Source of the DNA: Petrosia ficiformis | Lineage: Eukaryota; Porifera; Demospongiae; Haplosclerida; Petrosiidae | Length of the DNA: 64,000 nucleotides | Assembly: GCA_947044365.1 (NCBI GenBank) | Contig: OX345638.1 | Coordinates: 9,648,201-9,712,200 of the forward strand | Direction of reading: 5' to 3' | Part shown: piece after piece, positions 46,781 through 59,218 of the stretch | How the letters are laid out: each line of letters begins with the position of its first letter | Numbering within the stretch: the first letter of the stretch is position 1 | The notes under the pieces: model-generated | What the model was told of the DNA's origin: nothing | Database searches by the model: none | Seen by the model: the letters and a program-made list of their open reading frames with translations, nothing else | Made by a program: the position numbers and the translations under genes

Positions 46781-48276
46781 GTATGTATAGATATAATAGA
46801 TAGTTAAGATGGTGCACAGGTGAAGTTGATTCCATCTAGGTTAGCCATTGCTGCCTCAGTAGTTTAGCTAACCTGTAGCTTCAGATAGTAGAGAGGTTAA
46901 CTAACTATCCTCATCGTCATACTCTTCAGGCTTTTAAATTAATTTTTTGATTAATTTCATTATGATAATAATACTCATGATCAGTCATGACTTAGTCTCA
47001 TGTAGCCAGAGACAACCTACTACGAAGGAAGGGTCTGGTCAACCTTCTGTACTAGCGTTTGTCAAGAGTTTAGCCAGATTTTTGGCTATTTTAGTGGTAT
47101 AAGATGTATGTATCCTGAACAACCAACTAATTGTGCAACTGTACTAACCACTAAATTAGTTATTTTAACTATTTTTTTATATAGTAATAATGTGAATTCA
47201 TATTTGAAATATGTATATCATGCATCCACAATTGGGAAAGTTTCAGTGTTAACAACTATGGCCTTCTATCTACAGAAGTAATGATAATTATTAGGAATTA
47301 CGATCAAAGACTACAAAATGTTTAGCATGAAAAATCGTTGATCTTTAGTATACATAATAACATTTCATTGATTCTGCTCATGTAATGGGTGGATTCAATT
47401 ACAATTTCATCTACCTTTATGTACTGTGGCAATGTATGTAAGGACAAGGTTAGGATGATAGTATTCATGTCCTTGTTCTCACAAGGAGAGTAATTAGTAT
47501 TTGAGTGTAGGTTGTTGGCATGGAAAGTTATTTTAACCTCAATGCTAATCATTTGTTGGGTAATATTTACAAGTACTAGATTTATTGGATCGTAATTGAT
47601 CTATATTGACTAGTATATAGAGTACATGTAATAATAAAGCATAGTAATGAATACATTAATACAATAATATTATAGCATAGTATTATAATTATGTATAACC
47701 TGTGGTGTATTATTGTCATGATGTTATTTACACATTTCAGAGTAGTTACATAATTAAATTTGTACTTATAATAACAAATAATATCCGTTGTATGCATGCC
47801 ACAAATATTTGAGAAGTTAGTACATGTATATAATTACTATGGGTTTTATTTACTATAATTATGTTTAAAGTACATTGTATTGTCCATCATGACATGTACT
47901 TTATATACTAGTCAATATAGATTAAGATTAAATGAAATATATTACTACTTGCAAACATTACCTAGCAAGAAAAGATGAGTAATTGATATCAGCAGCATAT
48001 TTAATATTACACATGTACCCAAATGAGGGTACAGTAATGTGGAAACACCCAGTCATGCAGGACATTCTCCAGTAAATGTGTGGTAAATTGAAACTGAACT
48101 GTATATAAAGTATATAGGGAGCAGGACAAGAGTGATGAAAATAAGTCAAAATGTCTGCCAGTTGGCTCAATGTTTCCACACCCCAGCAGTGATATATGAG
48201 TGGCCATTACAAGTATACTTTTTTGAACTATCTTATCAAGAGTATATAACTATATACCTATTTGTACCACTTCTAG
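46781..48276. other. Intron of gene B
   Basis: No exon. It contains sequence matching 21,980-23,640 in reverse without the mariner MITE and foldback element of that arm, so it preserves their empty sites (about 47,600-47,625 and 47,205-47,230). Confidence 0.5.
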
Positions 48277-48354
48277 AAGCCCTCGGGACAAATTCAGTAT
48301 CTGAGACTTATACAGCAGATGAACATGACAGATCCTCCCGCAAAAGACGACATG
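48277..48354 (+). CDS. Optional exon repeating the end of the Death domain
   Basis: A 78-nt open exon (phase 1 to 1) reads ALGTNSVSETYTADEHDRSS and RKRRHG. It resembles the last 26 residues of the Death exon (ALRTKSVAEISIADEYERSF and QTHG) and has the same donor context (CATG then GTATGTAT). It can be spliced between 46,780 and 52,117 without changing frame. It may instead be the remnant of another gene copy. Confidence 0.45.
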
Positions 48355-51300
48355 GTATGTATGCATACAGTATAATGAGAGGTAGCTACATAGTCTTAAG
48401 CCTAGTTCAGAATATAACGCAAAGACTTGCATCGCGTCAATGCATTGTTTTGTAAACAAAATATGCTTCCATCATTGCCGTCAAATGCGAAGCAACTTAA
48501 TGCAAGGATATGATCTGATTCTATCTTGTGTCAGCTATGTTGTCTGTCATTAGTCAGTTTTCATAATTTTATTACAACACAACAAATGCAATGCTAGGCT
48601 TTGCCTCATATTCTGAACCAGACTATAGTCTTGTGTAGCCAGTCGCTCCCATTCGAAATGAAGTGTCAAGTAGAACTCCATTCTTATATTCGTCCAGTCA
48701 CGGATTTACATTCTATAATATTTGAATTACTTTGTATTCCTTTTATTACCTTATGACATGTACTTTATACAAGCTAATATACATCAAGATCGAAAACAAT
48801 AAATTACTATATTGAAACATTTCCTAGCAAGAAACGAAATCAGTAACTGTTTTATGTTATTAATATTGTATTGAAATCCATCTAACCAAATAAGGATTGA
48901 AATGAATTTTTTGTGTTCATTTTTTTCAGCAAAGAATAGTTGATTTATAATAATGTTGATATATATAATAGAAGACACTTCTCACCAAATTAGCTCAGGA
49001 TATTACGACAATGTATGATACACTGTAAAGATCACATACATGTAGATCAGTGCACAGTGCAGACATAACAGCAACCCTAATGACTTTGATGATATTGCAA
49101 GGTATGTACATTATATTACCAAGTGTTCTTAGTAATAATATTATTAATATTTCAACAGGTTGATACAAACACTGGTAAGCAGATATTTTCTTGGTTGTCA
49201 AGATATGCGTGCATACCTAAACACATGAACAAGCGATACTTTATGTGTTACCTGATATATGAGTGTGATCTTTACAACAGATGAATATAAGATAGATTCC
49301 TAATTTCTGGGACACTGTTATATATGTTTCATTCCTTGTACACTTCATTTTGTTTCCAATATAACATATGTAGTTTGTCAAATACTGAGGACTATGAGAA
49401 TTTCTGGATGTTTAAGGATATATGCTCTATTGATTGAGACACTATCCCAGGATAATAAGTATCAGTGGATTATCCTCACATGGCACTACCTGCAATGAAA
49501 TTCTTATTTGGTTACTACGATAAATTATTAATAAAATAATTCCGAGTCTATATCAATCAGTTATATACTGATTTCTTTTCTTGCTAGGAAATGTTTTCAA
49601 CTTAGTATATAAAGTACATGTAATAATAAAGAATGGAAGATCTGATAGTAATTTAAGATATTTGTTATTATAAGTACTAATTGATGCACCTACTATTTAC
49701 TCTGGAATGTGTATAAGTAACATCTGTTGTTTTCATAGGAAAGGAAATGATAATAATACATCATATATGCTTTAGTAGGACATGTACTTTATATACTAGT
49801 GAATATAGATCAAGATCAATGAAACTAGTACTTGTAAGTATGAAACAAATCAGCATTGAAATTGCATTGAAATTCCTGTAACCAATTGAAGCTAGGCTAT
49901 AATTACCTATTATACATTTTACAGTGCATGGTAACGCGAATACTAATTATTGTAGAGTCAGTGGGTTCACCTCACTTGGGACTACCTGGGTTGTCCTAGG
50001 TATCACAGGATACTAAGTATTGTAGGGCTAGTAGGTTCACCTCACATTGGACTACACTATCCCAATGTTCAATACTCAAGATGTCCCAGGCTACAGGTGT
50101 ATGCCCTGTGAATTTATGCATGTTTGAGTACATCCTATAAGACAGGTTTTGGCAGTGCTGGAAATCATTCAAATGATGCAGATCACTGCAAATACTGGAT
50201 GGACATGAAGTTTAGCTTCTTTGCATACGAGGAGGTAGCTATACCCTCATATTGAAGCTATACTTTTCATTAGTCACAAAAGCCTGTGCAAATATGCTTA
50301 TGCATGAGGGTTCTGTACTGTCATTGTGAAAACTGTTGTGCATATCAAAACTCAATGGCCATTGTGCTTAAATGTGTAATTTTCACACACTAATTATCAC
50401 ATGATATAATATTTTACACAAAATATCTTGTGAGAAAATATATAACGTAGAATCAGTGAAAATTATATGGAACTACATAGACAACATATACTTGCATAAG
50501 CGACATAACAATGTTAATATACATAGTTTGAATCCACAGGAAAGCAATCATACAGGCCATAATAACTGCCGTGCACATGAAACCTCAATTGATGTATAAG
50601 CAAAAAAAGAAAATTTATGCTATGTTATAAACACTTCAGTTAATATTTGATTCTTCCATGCTCTACTGAGCTCTATGCCATTGAATCTTATAAATAACAA
50701 GATATATAGAGATAAAATATCCTTATGATTGGTTTGTGATGTCTAGCATTCATTAATCATGGCTGACTTTATCATGCCGGAAACACATCAAACTATTATA
50801 GTTATTATTTTGATTACCTACTCTCCTTACCTTTTAAAGGGATCGTTTAGAGCTTTAGCAATATATTTCAAGTAGAATAGCTAGCTATTAGTTCCAGTTT
50901 CTATTTAAGGTACATATCAAGCAGCTTTCTTTCTTCCTCCTGGTCTGTAGAACTCAAGCGTGCATATTATTATGCACCATTAAAGGTTGCTGTAGAACTT
51001 TAGAAATATATTTCAGCAACTAGGGCAGCTTAGTTCCAGTATCTACATAAACTACATGAATTCAAGCAGCTTAACTTCCTTCTGCTTGAGCATGCATTTC
51101 TATGACATGAAAGGTCGCTGATAGGTAGCAAAGGGCTCCCGGGCGGAAAACAAATTGTGGACTCTGAATAAAAGTTTCACACAAAATGTAACAAGTGTAT
51201 ATAGAGAAAACAAAACATCCCTATAATTGCTTTACAAATTTAGTTAAGATAAAAGTATCCCTATGACTGCGTGTCCAGCATTCAGTAATCATGGCTGACT

Positions 51301-52116
51301 TTATCAAGCATGAAAGACAACAGCTTATTATAGTTATTATTTTGATTATCTACTCTCCTAAACTTTCAAAGGATCTTATAGAACTTTAGAAATATATTTC
51401 AGGCAGAATAGCTAGCTATTAGTTTCAGTTTCTACGTAAGCTACTTACAGGCAGTTTTGGTCTGTAGAGCTCGAGCGCGTTTTCTTTTTTTTACGCGCCA
51501 CACCCATTAATTGGCCGAGGCCCCGAGAATGACGCAACTTACTATGTATATGCATACTCGCGCAAGTGGACACAAGAAAATATAGATTCAACCCTGTGGA
51601 AAGCAATCATAAGGATGGCCCTAAATGTTTTTGCTAATTAATTATTTATAATAAATTTGGTCAATTATTTTGTGTTTTTATTGATGTATTAGAGTGAGAC
51701 TGATGTGGTAATTATACAGAGCTGAACAATTTCAGCTAACTATTGTTTTAGTCATGCACGTTTGGGCCATTGCTTTGTGTAACATTTACTTTAATTAATT
51801 TCTTTCAAAGAATTGGTGGCCCCTATAATTAAAACATTAGGTGGGGGCCTAAGGGCATTTACCCCTCACCCTGATTACACGCTATACTCATTAAATGACC
51901 AAATCCCCAGATATGGAATGATGCAACTTCCTTAACTACGTATGCAATGTGCATATGACACGACCAAATATAAGAATTATAATTAAACGCGTGGAAAGCA
52001 ATTCTTGGGCTGGCCCTCTGAGCCACAAAAATTTAATTACTTTTAAAAAATTATAATTATCACACATAATTTATAATTATTATGATAATTAACGAAGCTC
52101 ATTTTATTTATCATAG
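48355..52116. other. Long intron of gene B
   Basis: No exon recognised. It holds several degenerate copies of a CATGTACTTTATATACTAGT block (also at about 47,893, 48,757 and 49,778) and M1 repeat pieces at 50,725-51,000 and 51,190-51,630. A related piece lies near 51,890-52,030. It corresponds in reverse to 19,380-22,000. Confidence 0.5.
51190..51630 (-). mobile_element. MITE-like repeat family M1, copy
   Basis: Contains CATCCCTATAATTGCTTTAC, GTATCCCTATGACTGC, GTAATCATGGCTGACTTTAT, TTTACGCGCCACACCCATTA and GTGGAAAGCAATCATAAGGA in the order seen in other minus-oriented copies. The first end appears duplicated. Confidence 0.6.
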
Positions 52117-53333
52117 ATGTCTCACATACACAAGATGATATACCTCCTTCTCTTCCCTCCAAAGAACCCAGATTGGTAATGTTTTACGTATATAAGCTTT
52201 TAAATCAACAAAATTGACATTATATACTAATAAAAAAATATTGTGTTATAATAATTATAGCAAAATTATTAAATATCAATGAGTCACTTGATAATTATAT
52301 TTATAATTGACTTCAAAAATGAAGCCAAGGGCACAGTACAGATTAAGCAAATACTATCAACTGCTAGTGAACAGTTTTGTTGATATGTTCCTATCTTACA
52401 TGTATTTCATGATGTTACAGAAAAATATAATGCACAAGAGAGGAAACTGCATGTACTACTACTATAGAGGACATCTATATGAATATGTAATTCCAAAAAA
52501 TCTACCACTTTCAGCTAAATCAATATTACATTACTATACATGTTCATTTTGTGATAATAAAGTATTTATTATGTGAAATATGCTGTGATAAGGAAGTATA
52601 ATTATAACTAATTGATCTTCTGTAACTTATTACAATGTTCCTATAGCATGAGGATAGTGTAGCTCATTACAAGATATCTGAGACATATCATCCTGAGTTT
52701 GATGAAAAGAGGGGAGAACTTCATATACTCATCAGTAAAGTGACTAAGATTCTTAAAAACAAACCCGTCTCTTTAGATGACTTGAAATTTTTTCTGAGTC
52801 TTTACCAGGAGTTAAGGAAGGATGCTGAAGCTGCAGAATCACTTAATGCTGCAATGAGAATTGTCAGTGATAACACATCTTTAACGAACACAAAACGACT
52901 TGAAGCTGTTGCCAAAGAGTTTAACCTACAAGATGCAATCAATCTCATCGAGGAATTCAACAAATCAATTGATGAGTTCTGTGAGACGATCCAAACACAA
53001 CATATATATGGTCAGGATTTTATGAAGCATTCACATAAAATTCTTCTGAAATCAGAGCAAGTGAAGTTCGTTTTAGAATGGGAAGGAGATAAGACGACAC
53101 TGAGTGATATACAGAGTTTACTCAGAAAAGCTTTTCATGACAACGCCAGACATGTGATGGTGAAGGTGGTGAATGAAGGGAACTCCATTATCGTGATCTG
53201 CTATGCTCCCCTTCATCTTCATGAAGAGCTGATAAGAGTAGTAAAGAATAAAGAAGAGGATTTGAGAAACAAGAAAGTACTTTCTGTCACCATTGGAGAA
53301 CTTGTAATCATCAAGAGAGAAACAGAAGACAAG
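52117..53333 (+). CDS. Linker and module-1 exons of gene B
   Basis: Exon 52117-52175 (59 nt; D-VSHTQDDIPPSLPSKEPRL) enters at phase 1 and leaves at phase 0. Exon 52647-53333 (687 nt) begins HEDSVAHYKISETYHPEFDE and is open from acceptor to a GT donor after AAG. A TGA lies just beyond. It contains the helical half (KPVSLDDLKFFLSLYQELRK, SLTNTKRLEAVAKEF, IDEFCETI) and the alpha/beta half (VKFVLEWEGDKTTLSDIQSL, VMVKVVNEGNSIIVICYAPL) of the unnamed module. It is one codon longer than the gene A exon. The module is not known to me by name. Its constant place next to Death domains suggests a regulatory or adaptor part, which is inference. Confidence 0.8.
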
Positions 53334-54367
53334 GTTTGAGTTTTTAGTGCTCATGCAGTTAACACTTATGTAGTTCTGTGCATTGTGTGGTAGAGTTGAA
53401 AATATTTATGGTGTCACAAAATTCATGTTTGAAACTTAATCGCGAATAATGAAAACATTTGCCCTACAAATGTTTAGACTATACTGTATTATACTATAGG
53501 CTATAATATCCTAATTGAAGCTACAGTACAGTGTGCGTGTATGTGTGTTTTGGAAAAGAGATAGTGTTTATGAGACCCTCCCGACTGACTGACACCCAAC
53601 TCAATGACAGACCTCTCTCCGATCAGGAGGTAACTTCCCTCCTGAGGCTTCAATAGTACAATTATCTTGCACCACACACATTAATTGACCAACCCAGAAT
53701 GTCCTCAACTATGTACCTGTGGAAAAGCAATCATAAAGGTGGCCCAGCAAGCCATAGAATAATGCTCCCCAAAGTTTGATAAAACACACTTGATTAAATA
53801 ATATTCTTTTCATGTAGTTGAACCTACAAGAATATATGAAAGAGAAACCATTTTGCCAAAGTGTCTCTATGGAAGAACAAGGTGATAAATATTTGCTACT
53901 ATTTTGTTCAAGTTTTTGTGTCCTTGTAGCATGTATAAACATTGTGTATATACACATATATATGGGTTGGACTGTTTACTGCAAATGAAGCAACCCAAAA
54001 TCATATATACAAAACTATATCTACATGTATGTAGTTTGGGTTCCTGTAGTGTAGCCAGGTTTCAAAATTTGTTGTACATGAAAAATACTCTTGGAGATGC
54101 AAGGGATGCTTGATTGTGAAATTTTTAATTAATTACATATTCTTATATAATGATATTGAAAGTCAATTAATCAAGCTCCATGTGTGCTCTCCACTGCGCC
54201 CTTCTTTGTTAAGGAAAATTAATTGTCTTTCTCTTATTAGCCTGTGGTACATCACTAGTGTAGCATATAGAATTAAAAAATACAAGCTCATTCCTTAGAA
54301 TGAGTTTGTACTTCACTTACCTATAGAGTTAATGAGAATGTTTACTTTCCTCCTCTTTGTTCTGTAG
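53334..54367. other. Interval between module 1 and module 2 of gene B
   Basis: No confident exon, although one that changes phase 0 to phase 1 is needed for a single reading frame. It contains an M2 repeat copy (53,690-53,890, minus) and sequence shared with 12,960-13,045 and with 34,100-34,487. Alternatively the module-1 gene ends at the TGA just after 53,333 and the module-2 gene starts separately. Confidence 0.5.
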
Positions 54368-57300
54368 GTACTGACACAGAAGAAGAAGAGAAACATGACA
54401 GGAGGCAGGAAAGGGAGTATTTGCAAATCAGGAAACGATACGACCCAAGGTTCATTCTACTACAGCGAGACTCTCCAAGATTATCTACTCTATTAAAAAC
54501 AAATTTTGATGTCAATCCTGCATTACTAGAACGAACTGAGGAAGTCATAGAGGTGTTTAGTACTTGTTATTTGTTGACAATGGAAAATCTCTACCGAGAA
54601 ATCAATGGATATTGGTATGATCGACAGAGACGGATACCAATAGTGATCGATGACGTAGTCAGATTGCTGCAAAAGGAGCTAGGGCTTCCTGTACCACAAA
54701 AGATCGCAGGTGTTGATGATTTGAATCATTATTTCAAGAGTATATGTGTGTCTTGGTTCAATTTTGAACCAATTGCTCTAGTCTCCAATATATTTTTGAA
54801 TCCCTTTTATCCAGAGCTACATAAAAGGTGGATCGAATACTACCATCTTTTTTATGAGTATTGTTATCAACGTAATTTGAAGGACTGCAAGGGAATCATG
54901 TTTAACAATGAGAATGACAATATTTTTATTTTACGAGTAGATGAATCATACTGTGATATTACTCTCTCGCATATTTCCTGCCTGTGTGATTCCCTTTGTA
55001 ATGTGTTAGATTGCAACAAATTATCAGTCCCTCTACTTGCTGCTTTACCAGGTTCTCTCCTCTTAGTATTCTGTTACTGTGCTGATGACTACCACAGCAG
55101 GTTTCAGCAGTTGACGAAGGAACAGCTGACTTGCCTTGCAGATTTAAAAATTTGCAAAGTATTGAGTCTCAGAGATATTGAAAATCGTTTTGTATATCCT
55201 AACATACAGAATACGGTATGTTTGTACTTTGATGTTAGTGGACATATAATTATAATTTCATTTTTGTTTGTTAGATTGCACCACACATAAAGGGAGCAAT
55301 AGAGAATGAACCTACTCCACAAGGTGATAATATATGAATGACATAGATAACAAGTAGTTTCTAAAGTTTAATACTGCAACATCAAATGAAGTTTTACCAT
55401 TTTTCTTATACTGTGCACTTATAGTTAGTTAACTAAAACTAAAACTAAAACCCTTTTAGTAAGCCCAATATTACCTTAGTTATTTTAGTAATTAAACTGC
55501 AAAATTCTTCGTATTATGACTGTAACTAAAAGTAGTCATTCGTTAAAAGTGGTCATTAGTGTCAGACTAAAGCAACACTAATTAATGTTAATGTTTTTGA
55601 TATTAAGACATATGAACAACATTGTCAGTCCAGGATTTGATCCTGGACACATCACAATGAGAGACAAACACTTTAACCACACAACTATCATGATGTTTCA
55701 CATAAACACTCATATTACCAAATTTTTATATGTGAACTAACAGCTATAATAATGAACAGCTATTTAATGTAATGTAATCTCACAATTGCTAACATAGTTA
55801 ATGTCCAGCTAACATTTCCGGGTTTACAATAAATGTAATCTCAAAATTGAATTTAATATTCTATTTCAACAAACAAGTTATCATCTTATAATTATATTTT
55901 ATTATACAGAGCTTTTACAAATACTGGAGAATGCCCAAAAGAAAGGATTCGTCAGTGTGAAGTGGACAAGCTTCGCACTCTTTGGCGCATCAGGAGTTGG
56001 CAAGACGTCCTTATTAAATCTGTTATTGAGAAAAGAACCAGTGACTGAACACCACAGCACTCCTGTTGCTAAAGCTCCTGAGGTACGTTTGGTTAGTAAA
56101 CAGGAACATGAAGATGAAGGCCAGGTTATCATGTCTGATGAAAGCTGCTTTTGGATATCGGCAGATCCTGAGACCATGAAAATCAAGTTCCTTCAGGCCA
56201 TAAAGTACTGTGTTCGAACTCAAAGTGATGAAACTGAACCTCAAGAATTACAAGAATCGACTGAAGATCAAGTGAACAGTACCTCACAAGAAGAAATAGA
56301 ATCTGTTGAACAGACACCACTCACCTCACCAATGACACCAAAGAAGAAGCTGCAGGACTCTCTGCCTACTGATCCTTTTCAAAATAAAGATCAGCTGCAG
56401 TCCAAAAAGAAGCCATTGCTCACATCGCTAGCAACGCCAAAGAAGAAACCTCACGACTCTCTGCCTACTGACCATTCTCAAGATAAAGAACAGTTAAAGC
56501 CAATATCTAAAGTGAAAGGGTCTAAATTGAAGTCATTATTCTCATCACTAAAGACTCAAAAGAAGAAACCTCTCAACTCTCTACCTACTGACCATTCTCG
56601 AGATAAAGATCAGCTACAATTGATGTCTGGAGTACAAGAGTCTAAAGAGAAGCCATTAGTCCTATCACATGTGACATCAAAAAAGAAACCTCACAAGTCT
56701 GTGACTACTGACCATTCTCCAGATAAGGAACAGTTACAATTGATGTCTGGAGTACAACAGTCCAAAGAGAAGCCATTACTCACATCACAAGTGATGCCAA
56801 AAAGGAAGCCACATGATTCTCTATCTGCCGATCCGTCTACTCTAAATGAAGAACTTCTTCAATTGATTACTGAAGTAAAGAAATCTGATCAGTTGTATAG
56901 CACTCATATGATGTATGGTGTTGACTTAGGAGGTCAGGCTGCTTTCCTAGATATTGCTCCAGCACTACTTCGTTATCATTCTCTCAATATGGTTTTTTTT
57001 AGGCTTGATGAAAAGCTTGATGATACTGCAAATTTCCTCTACTCAGTGCATGGAAGAGAAGTTGGTGAAGGTGAGAAAAGACAGATGAGCACTATGCAGC
57101 TTACAAAGAGCTTTTTTCGTTGCAAGTCTCAGCTTCGTCCTCCACTCTTTAAAGGAGTAAAAAAGCATGGGAGACCACACTTTATAGTGATTGGTACTTG
57201 CTATGATGAATACAAAAGGCTTCAAGAAAATAATGAGCTTAAAGAGAGCCTTGATGAGAAGAATGAGCGTCTTCATAGTGAGCTTAAGAATTATGAAGAT

Positions 57301-58414
57301 GTCAGACATGATTACATCAAAGGTAAAGATATAATCTTTCCAGTTAACAATATGGGTAGAGGTAGAAATGAAGAAGAGATTGCTGAAAGAATCCGACGTA
57401 TTACAGGTCGATCTTACATTAGAGCTGAAGTTCCTGCGCGATGGTTCTTCTTCCAGGTAGAGCTAAAATCCAAAACAAAAGGTCGAAGAATAATAAGACT
57501 TGATGAATGTGTTGAGATTGGAAAGTCAGTTGGTATGCAACATAAGGAGGTACTGGCCGCTTTGTGGTACTTCCATAATCTGTCCATTTATCTCCACTTC
57601 CCTGGTATTCTATCTCATGTGGTGTTTCTTGATCCACAAGTGCTATTTGATATGCTGTCTCAGATAATTGCTGTTTCGTATGGAGATGATCGCTGTGACG
57701 ATGCCACAATTAAGAGCCTTAAAACAAAAGGAAACTTCAAACGAGAGTTACTAGACACCATGGAATTCGAGGAGGATGTTTTCTCTTGTGATGATTTCCT
57801 AAAGCTAATGGAAGGCTTACTAATCATATCAAAAATCCCAAATGAAAGAAGATATCTATATTTCAGATCACAGATTCCAAACGACACAAGATATTTCATT
57901 CCATGTGTCCTGGATATAATCGATGATCCATTTGAAGATAGTAGTGATGCTATTGAGCCTCTATATGTAACATGGGATGATGAATTGATACCTAATGGTC
58001 TCTTCACATCACTTGTAGTCTTTCTAATGGGACATGTTTCTCCAACTCAATTTCAGTTGGTTAATGATGTTTATCGTAATAAAGTTGTCCTGAGGTGTCA
58101 ACATTTCGCTGGTGATCTACATTTACTAGATCAGGTCACATCATTAACTATACGCTACTTTGGTGCATGTCGTAACTGCTTCAATATCCGTCGTATGATT
58201 CATCAAGGTATAGAATCAATTGTCCACAAGTTTGGCTGGACTGATTCTCTGGCTTCTACACAGGAAGGGTTTAGATGTAAAATAGAAGGATGTACGAATT
58301 CCTCATTCCATCTTTGCCATCTAATTAGTGAACATGAGGAAATGCTCTGCTGTGATGTAAGCAATATCAAATGCTCAGCTGATAAGACCAGACATCTTTC
58401 CTGGTTTCATGAAG
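54368..58414 (+). CDS. Module 2, ROC GTPase and COR domains of gene B
   Basis: Exons are 54368-55215 (848 nt), 55275-55323 (49 nt, IAPHIKGAIENEPTPQ) and 55910-58414 (2505 nt), all in phase. Module 2 ends LPGSLLLVFCYCADDY, then EQLTCLADLKICKVLSL. The large exon carries a G1 P-loop (GASGVGKTSLLNLLL, near 55,988), five 40-residue repeats, the G3-like DLGGQAAFLDIAP, and VIGTCYDEY in place of a canonical G4 NKxD. The COR-like region follows: ARWFFFQVELK, ECVEIGKSVGMQHKEVLAAL, LHFPGILSHVVFLDPQVLFD, YFIPCVLDIIDD, LIPNGLFTSLVVFLMGH. A tail rich in Cys and His comes last (FRCKIEGC, FHLCHLISEHEE, CCDVSNIKC). ROC-COR tandems are GTP-dependent dimerising switches of ROCO proteins. The frame is intact. 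Ankyrin exons follow from 59,219. Confidence 0.88.
56310..56895 (+). repeat. 120-bp coding minisatellite inside the ROC domain of gene B (5 units)
   Basis: Five in-frame units with the same core as at 36,068-37,245. The first is shortened by an internal deletion. They sit at the same place between P-loop and DLGGQ. Confidence 0.93.
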
Positions 58415-59218
58415 GTATGATGTTATATTGTGTTGTTTCCACCTCTCATCCAGAGTGTACGATGTTATATTGATGTATCGAAATACTAATTATATTGTTT
58501 CTGTAAGTGTAAAAGTGTTGTATAATATATTATAATTGTGAGTATATATTTCTGCTGGTCTCTCTAGTGGTTCTTATTCTCTGAATCAGAAACAAGCTCG
58601 TCTAATTCTGGACATATATATTGTTTTCTTTATTAATTTTGTATTATATATTAGTTTCTGGTCTTCGTTTAGTGTCTCCTTTGCATTTATGAAAGCTCCA
58701 TCATCTCTCATATCACAAGCTGATATCTGGACTAGCTCTAATTTAAATGAAAATGATTCTCAATAAAAATTAATTTTAATGATCTTTGTTTATTAGCTCT
58801 TTTGTGAGATTGCTTTGTAGCTTTGTCTTTCTCAACTCTTTTTCGTTAAATTTCATGAATTGCAGCTCAATTAAATTCTTCCAAAAAGTGATAGAATTAA
58901 GTACGAGTAGCACTAGGGTGTATGACTGGAATATCTGCTTGAAGATCCACAAATTGCTCGTTACCAAACATAGATCAATATATAATTTTAATTACTATAA
59001 TTATATTAGTGTAGAGTACATATAGTCACACTCTACAATGACACATCATTACAACTTTACACTTATTCAGACTGATACAAACAGTAACTCATTCCTTTAA
59101 GAACTTATGGTATATTACTATAATTATTATTACTCAATAGAATTGTAGTTTGTTCTCCAGTATAATAACATGTAACAGATTAAATCATTTGTTATATTCA
59201 TCTATTATAATTATTTAG

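Noticed and set aside
52307..52576. Open frame of 89 codons between the linker and module-1 exons of gene B
   Set aside because: The gene A intron at this place is about 210 bases and lacks it, there is no family resemblance, and splicing in phase across it is already satisfied.
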